Below, in pieces: positions 62,140-64,000 of a stretch of DNA of 64,000 bases (the stretch's first letter is position 1; every line of letters begins with the position of its first letter). Under the pieces are notes generated by a model. The model was not told the DNA's origin and made no database searches. It saw nothing but the letters and a program-made list of their open reading frames with translations. Origin of the DNA: Blastococcus capsensis (GTDB lineage: Bacteria; Actinomycetota; Actinomycetes; Mycobacteriales; Geodermatophilaceae); assembly GCF_030165005.1 (NCBI RefSeq), contig NZ_JASNNW010000015.1:62001-126000 (forward strand). Reading direction: 5' to 3'. The position numbers were made by a program, and so were the translations under genes.

Positions 62140-63129
62140 TCAGCGCAGGATCGTGGTGAGGCGGACGCTCACCGTGCTCCCGCCGGGGTGGTGGTCCCCG
62201 CCGGCGATGTCGACGTGGTCGCACAGCTGGCGCGCCAGCCACAGGCCCATCCCGCCGCGGGACAGGTCGCTGCCGTGGGCCGGCCCGTAGCCGGCGAACG
62301 GGTCGTCCCAGCCGGGGCCGCCGTCGCTGATCGTGCAGACGATCCGGTCTGCGCCGGTCCACAGCCGGAGGCTCACCGGCGGCAGCCCGTGCCGTACCGC
62401 GTTGGAGGCCATCTCGTCGACGGCCAGCAGGAAGTCGTCGACGGGTTCAGCGCCGGCCGGCACCCCGGCCAGCTCCGCGGCGACGGCGTGCCGCAGCCCG
62501 ACGAAGTCGCTGACGTCGGCCGCCGCGAGCCGCGGGGGCGTGCGCTCGAGCGGCTCGTCGGGGATCGGCAGCGTCCGGAGGTAGGTCGCGGGCTCGGTGT
62601 AGGAGGGACTGGGGACGCGGCCGTCCGCCGTCACCAGCCCGCCGTGGGTACGGCCGGCGGACTCGAGGACCGAGTCGGGGAGCTGCTGCGTGTCGAAGGC
62701 GCACAGCCCCCAGAGGTCCCAGCCGGAGAGCGCGCGGTTGACGACCGACTCGTAGCGCTCCCACTCCAGCCAGTCGCGCTCGGTGCGGCCGTAGTCCGCT
62801 TCACCCACGACCCCCACCCGCCGGGCGCCCGCGGCCGTGCACTGCTCGGCCAGCCGGCGGAAGGTCGTGATGGCCTCGGGCGTGCGCGGGCGGTAGACCG
62901 CGTGGCGCTCCACCACCTGCAGCCGCGGATCGTCGTCCAGGGCCTCGCTCAGGGCCGCGGCCGTGTCGGGCCGGGTGGCGACCACGGCGGCATCGCCCTC
63001 GGCCAGCCCCGCCCGGAGGAAGGGCGCCGCCAGGGCGACCAGCTGCTCGGTCGAGTCGTACAGCAGGGCGTCGTGGGGGAATCCTCCGGGGGCGGGGTGG
63101 CCCGCCCCGCCCGTCGCCGTCCAGTCCAC
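62140..63129 (-). CDS. RsbA-type anti-sigma regulatory protein (MEDS + HATPase)
   Basis: A 329-aa protein. A MEDS domain (HDALLYDSTEQLVALAAPFL, then RRVGVVGEADYGRT and LWGLCAFDTQQLPD) covers about residues 15-195. The C-terminal histidine-kinase-like ATPase (about 220-329) has DEMASNAVRHGLPPVSLRLW (N box) and ISDGGPGWDDP (G1 box). These proteins phosphorylate or bind anti-anti-sigma factors in stress networks. A second MEDS protein, frameshifted, is at 43279. The GTG at 63129 follows GGGAG. Confidence 0.85.
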   Translation of the reverse strand: MDWTATGGAGHPAPGGFPHDALLYDSTEQLVALAAPFLRAGLAEGDAAVVATRPDTAAALSEALDDDPRLQVVERHAVYRPRTPEAITTFRRLAEQCTAAGARRVGVVGEADYGRTERDWLEWERYESVVNRALSGWDLWGLCAFDTQQLPDSVLESAGRTHGGLVTADGRVPSPSYTEPATYLRTLPIPDEPLERTPPRLAAADVSDFVGLRHAVAAELAGVPAGAEPVDDFLLAVDEMASNAVRHGLPPVSLRLWTGADRIVCTISDGGPGWDDPFAGYGPAHGSDLSRGGMGLWLARQLCDHVDIAGGDHHPGGSTVSVRLTTILR

Positions 63130-63267
63130 CCGTGCTCCCGCTGTCCCCGCTGTCCCCGCCCGGCTGCGCCGGTCTCCTGGTCCACGGTAGGGCAGTGCGG
63201 GGGACCGCTCGGCCCGGAGGGCCGGACGCCGGTCGTCGGCGGCGCGGACGCCGACCGGCGCGGCACA

Positions 63268-64000
63268 GTGGAGGACGTGTTCGACGTCGACTGGATGGAA
63301 CTGCTCACCCGCGAGGTGCTCCGCGAGCGCGGGGCCGCACTGATCGCCGAGAGCTGTGCCTGGGCCGTGGGCCTCTCCGACCGGCCGTACTACCGCCGGC
63401 ACTCCGGCCGGCTCGCGCCCAGTGGCCTGACCGTCGGGGAGCGGGCGGCGAACGGGCAGCCGCTGGGTGATGAGGAGGACGGCCGGGTGGACCTCGGGGA
63501 CGCCCGGCCCGGCAGTTTCCGGGACGCGCTGGGCATGGCCGGCCCGGACGGCCGGCTGGAGGCCGAGCGGTTCGACGACGAGGTGCTGGTGCCGTTCGTG
63601 GCAGAGACCTGCCGGCTCGCCGGGGACCGGGCCCGGACCGCCCGGCGGGCGGACTGGGCGGAGCTCGCCGACGACCTGGGCGAGGACCCCGCGGACGTGG
63701 CCGACGTGGTCCGGGCCGGCGGCTGGGAGGCGCCGCTGCGCATCGACGCCGAGCACCTGGTGCTGGCCGCGCTGGGGGACGTGCCGCTGATCGAGGTGGA
63801 GGCCGAGGGGCTGCCGCTGTCGCTGGTGCGGGCGGCCGAGGCGGCGGCCCGCGCGGCCGTGCCCCCGCCCGCTCGGGGGCCGGACGACAGCCTGGCGGGC
63901 GCGCTGTTCCTCGCCCGGGCGGCCCTGGAGGACTCCGGGTGCACCGTGCCGGTGCCGTCCGAAGAGGCCGACCTGCTGCTGGCCGCACTCGGGGAGGCCG
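63268..64000 (+). CDS. Protein of unknown function (3' end outside window)
   Basis: An open frame of 244 codons to the window edge. It begins VEDVFDVDWMELLTREVLRE at a GTG, with an alternative GTG at 63277 closer to a GGAGG. The sequence is acidic and Ala/Leu-rich, with helical parts (AELADDLGEDPADVADVVRA, LVRAAEAAARAA). No motif, signal peptide or membrane segment is seen. It is divergent from the RsbA-type gene across 138 bp. Confidence 0.6.
   Translation, partial: MEDVFDVDWMELLTREVLRERGAALIAESCAWAVGLSDRPYYRRHSGRLAPSGLTVGERAANGQPLGDEEDGRVDLGDARPGSFRDALGMAGPDGRLEAERFDDEVLVPFVAETCRLAGDRARTARRADWAELADDLGEDPADVADVVRAGGWEAPLRIDAEHLVLAALGDVPLIEVEAEGLPLSLVRAAEAAARAAVPPPARGPDDSLAGALFLARAALEDSGCTVPVPSEEADLLLAALGEA

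Overview
The window is very GC-rich, uses many GTG starts and 4-base stop/start overlaps, and its gene content is that of an aerobic, heterotrophic soil actinobacterium. One observation narrows it further. The formate dehydrogenase alpha gene has an in-frame TAG where the family has selenocysteine or cysteine, followed by a hairpin that looks like a bacterial SECIS. UAG-programmed selenocysteine has been reported for Geodermatophilus and Blastococcus, so a member of Geodermatophilaceae is the best guess (inference).

Layout. 1-4735 (minus): aa3/caa3-type respiratory genes, read as ctaC-ctaD-ctaE-membrane protein-two cytochromes c, all but one junction overlapping by 4 nt. 4943-7840: a CtaG-like oxidase assembly factor, a holin-like membrane protein and a phytoene-desaturase-like flavoprotein. 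8016-13416 (plus): a three-gene formate dehydrogenase operon (Mo/Sec alpha, four-cluster ferredoxin beta, NrfD-like membrane anchor). 13517-20070: mostly single genes (dienelactone hydrolase, ankyrin protein, AI-2E transporter, P-loop kinase, FabG-like SDR, crotonase, SGNH hydrolase). 20081-28253: a large FAD/Fe-S dehydrogenase, a cupin, an MFS transporter, and gluconate kinase plus gluconate permease. 28388-33936: a glutamate-synthase-like flavoprotein, a tiny acidic lipoprotein, a flavin reductase/luciferase-like monooxygenase pair, a DivIVA-like coiled-coil protein and a universal stress protein.

34014-38435: a decayed beta-propeller gene fragment, then a divergent TetR regulator and EthA-like monooxygenase/SDR pair with a palindrome between the -35 and -10 of the putative promoter. 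38494-41805: a methyltransferase, a c-di-AMP (ydaO-type) riboswitch in front of a secreted lytic-transglycosylase-like protein that contains a 15-bp tandem repeat, and a GH3 lipoprotein. 42126-50294: two helical proteins of unknown function, a frameshifted MEDS-STAS gene, the proton-translocating transhydrogenase pntAB, and a PAS-GGDEF-EAL protein coupled to an HDOD protein. 50376-61791: aromatic and acyl-CoA catabolism: two acyl-CoA dehydrogenases, pobA, an IclR regulator, pcaHGBDC and pcaIJ. Together these would convert 4-hydroxybenzoate to 3-oxoadipyl-CoA. The cluster is interrupted by a nuclease-like gene flanked by two near-identical 52-bp palindromic repeats. 62003-64000: a frameshifted zinc-ribbon gene, an RsbA-type MEDS/ATPase anti-sigma regulator and a partial gene of unknown function.

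Main result: UAG as a selenocysteine codon in fdhA, in the same window where TAG also ends two ordinary genes. selA, selB and selC are not in the window. No tRNA, rRNA, CRISPR array, insertion sequence or prophage was recognised.
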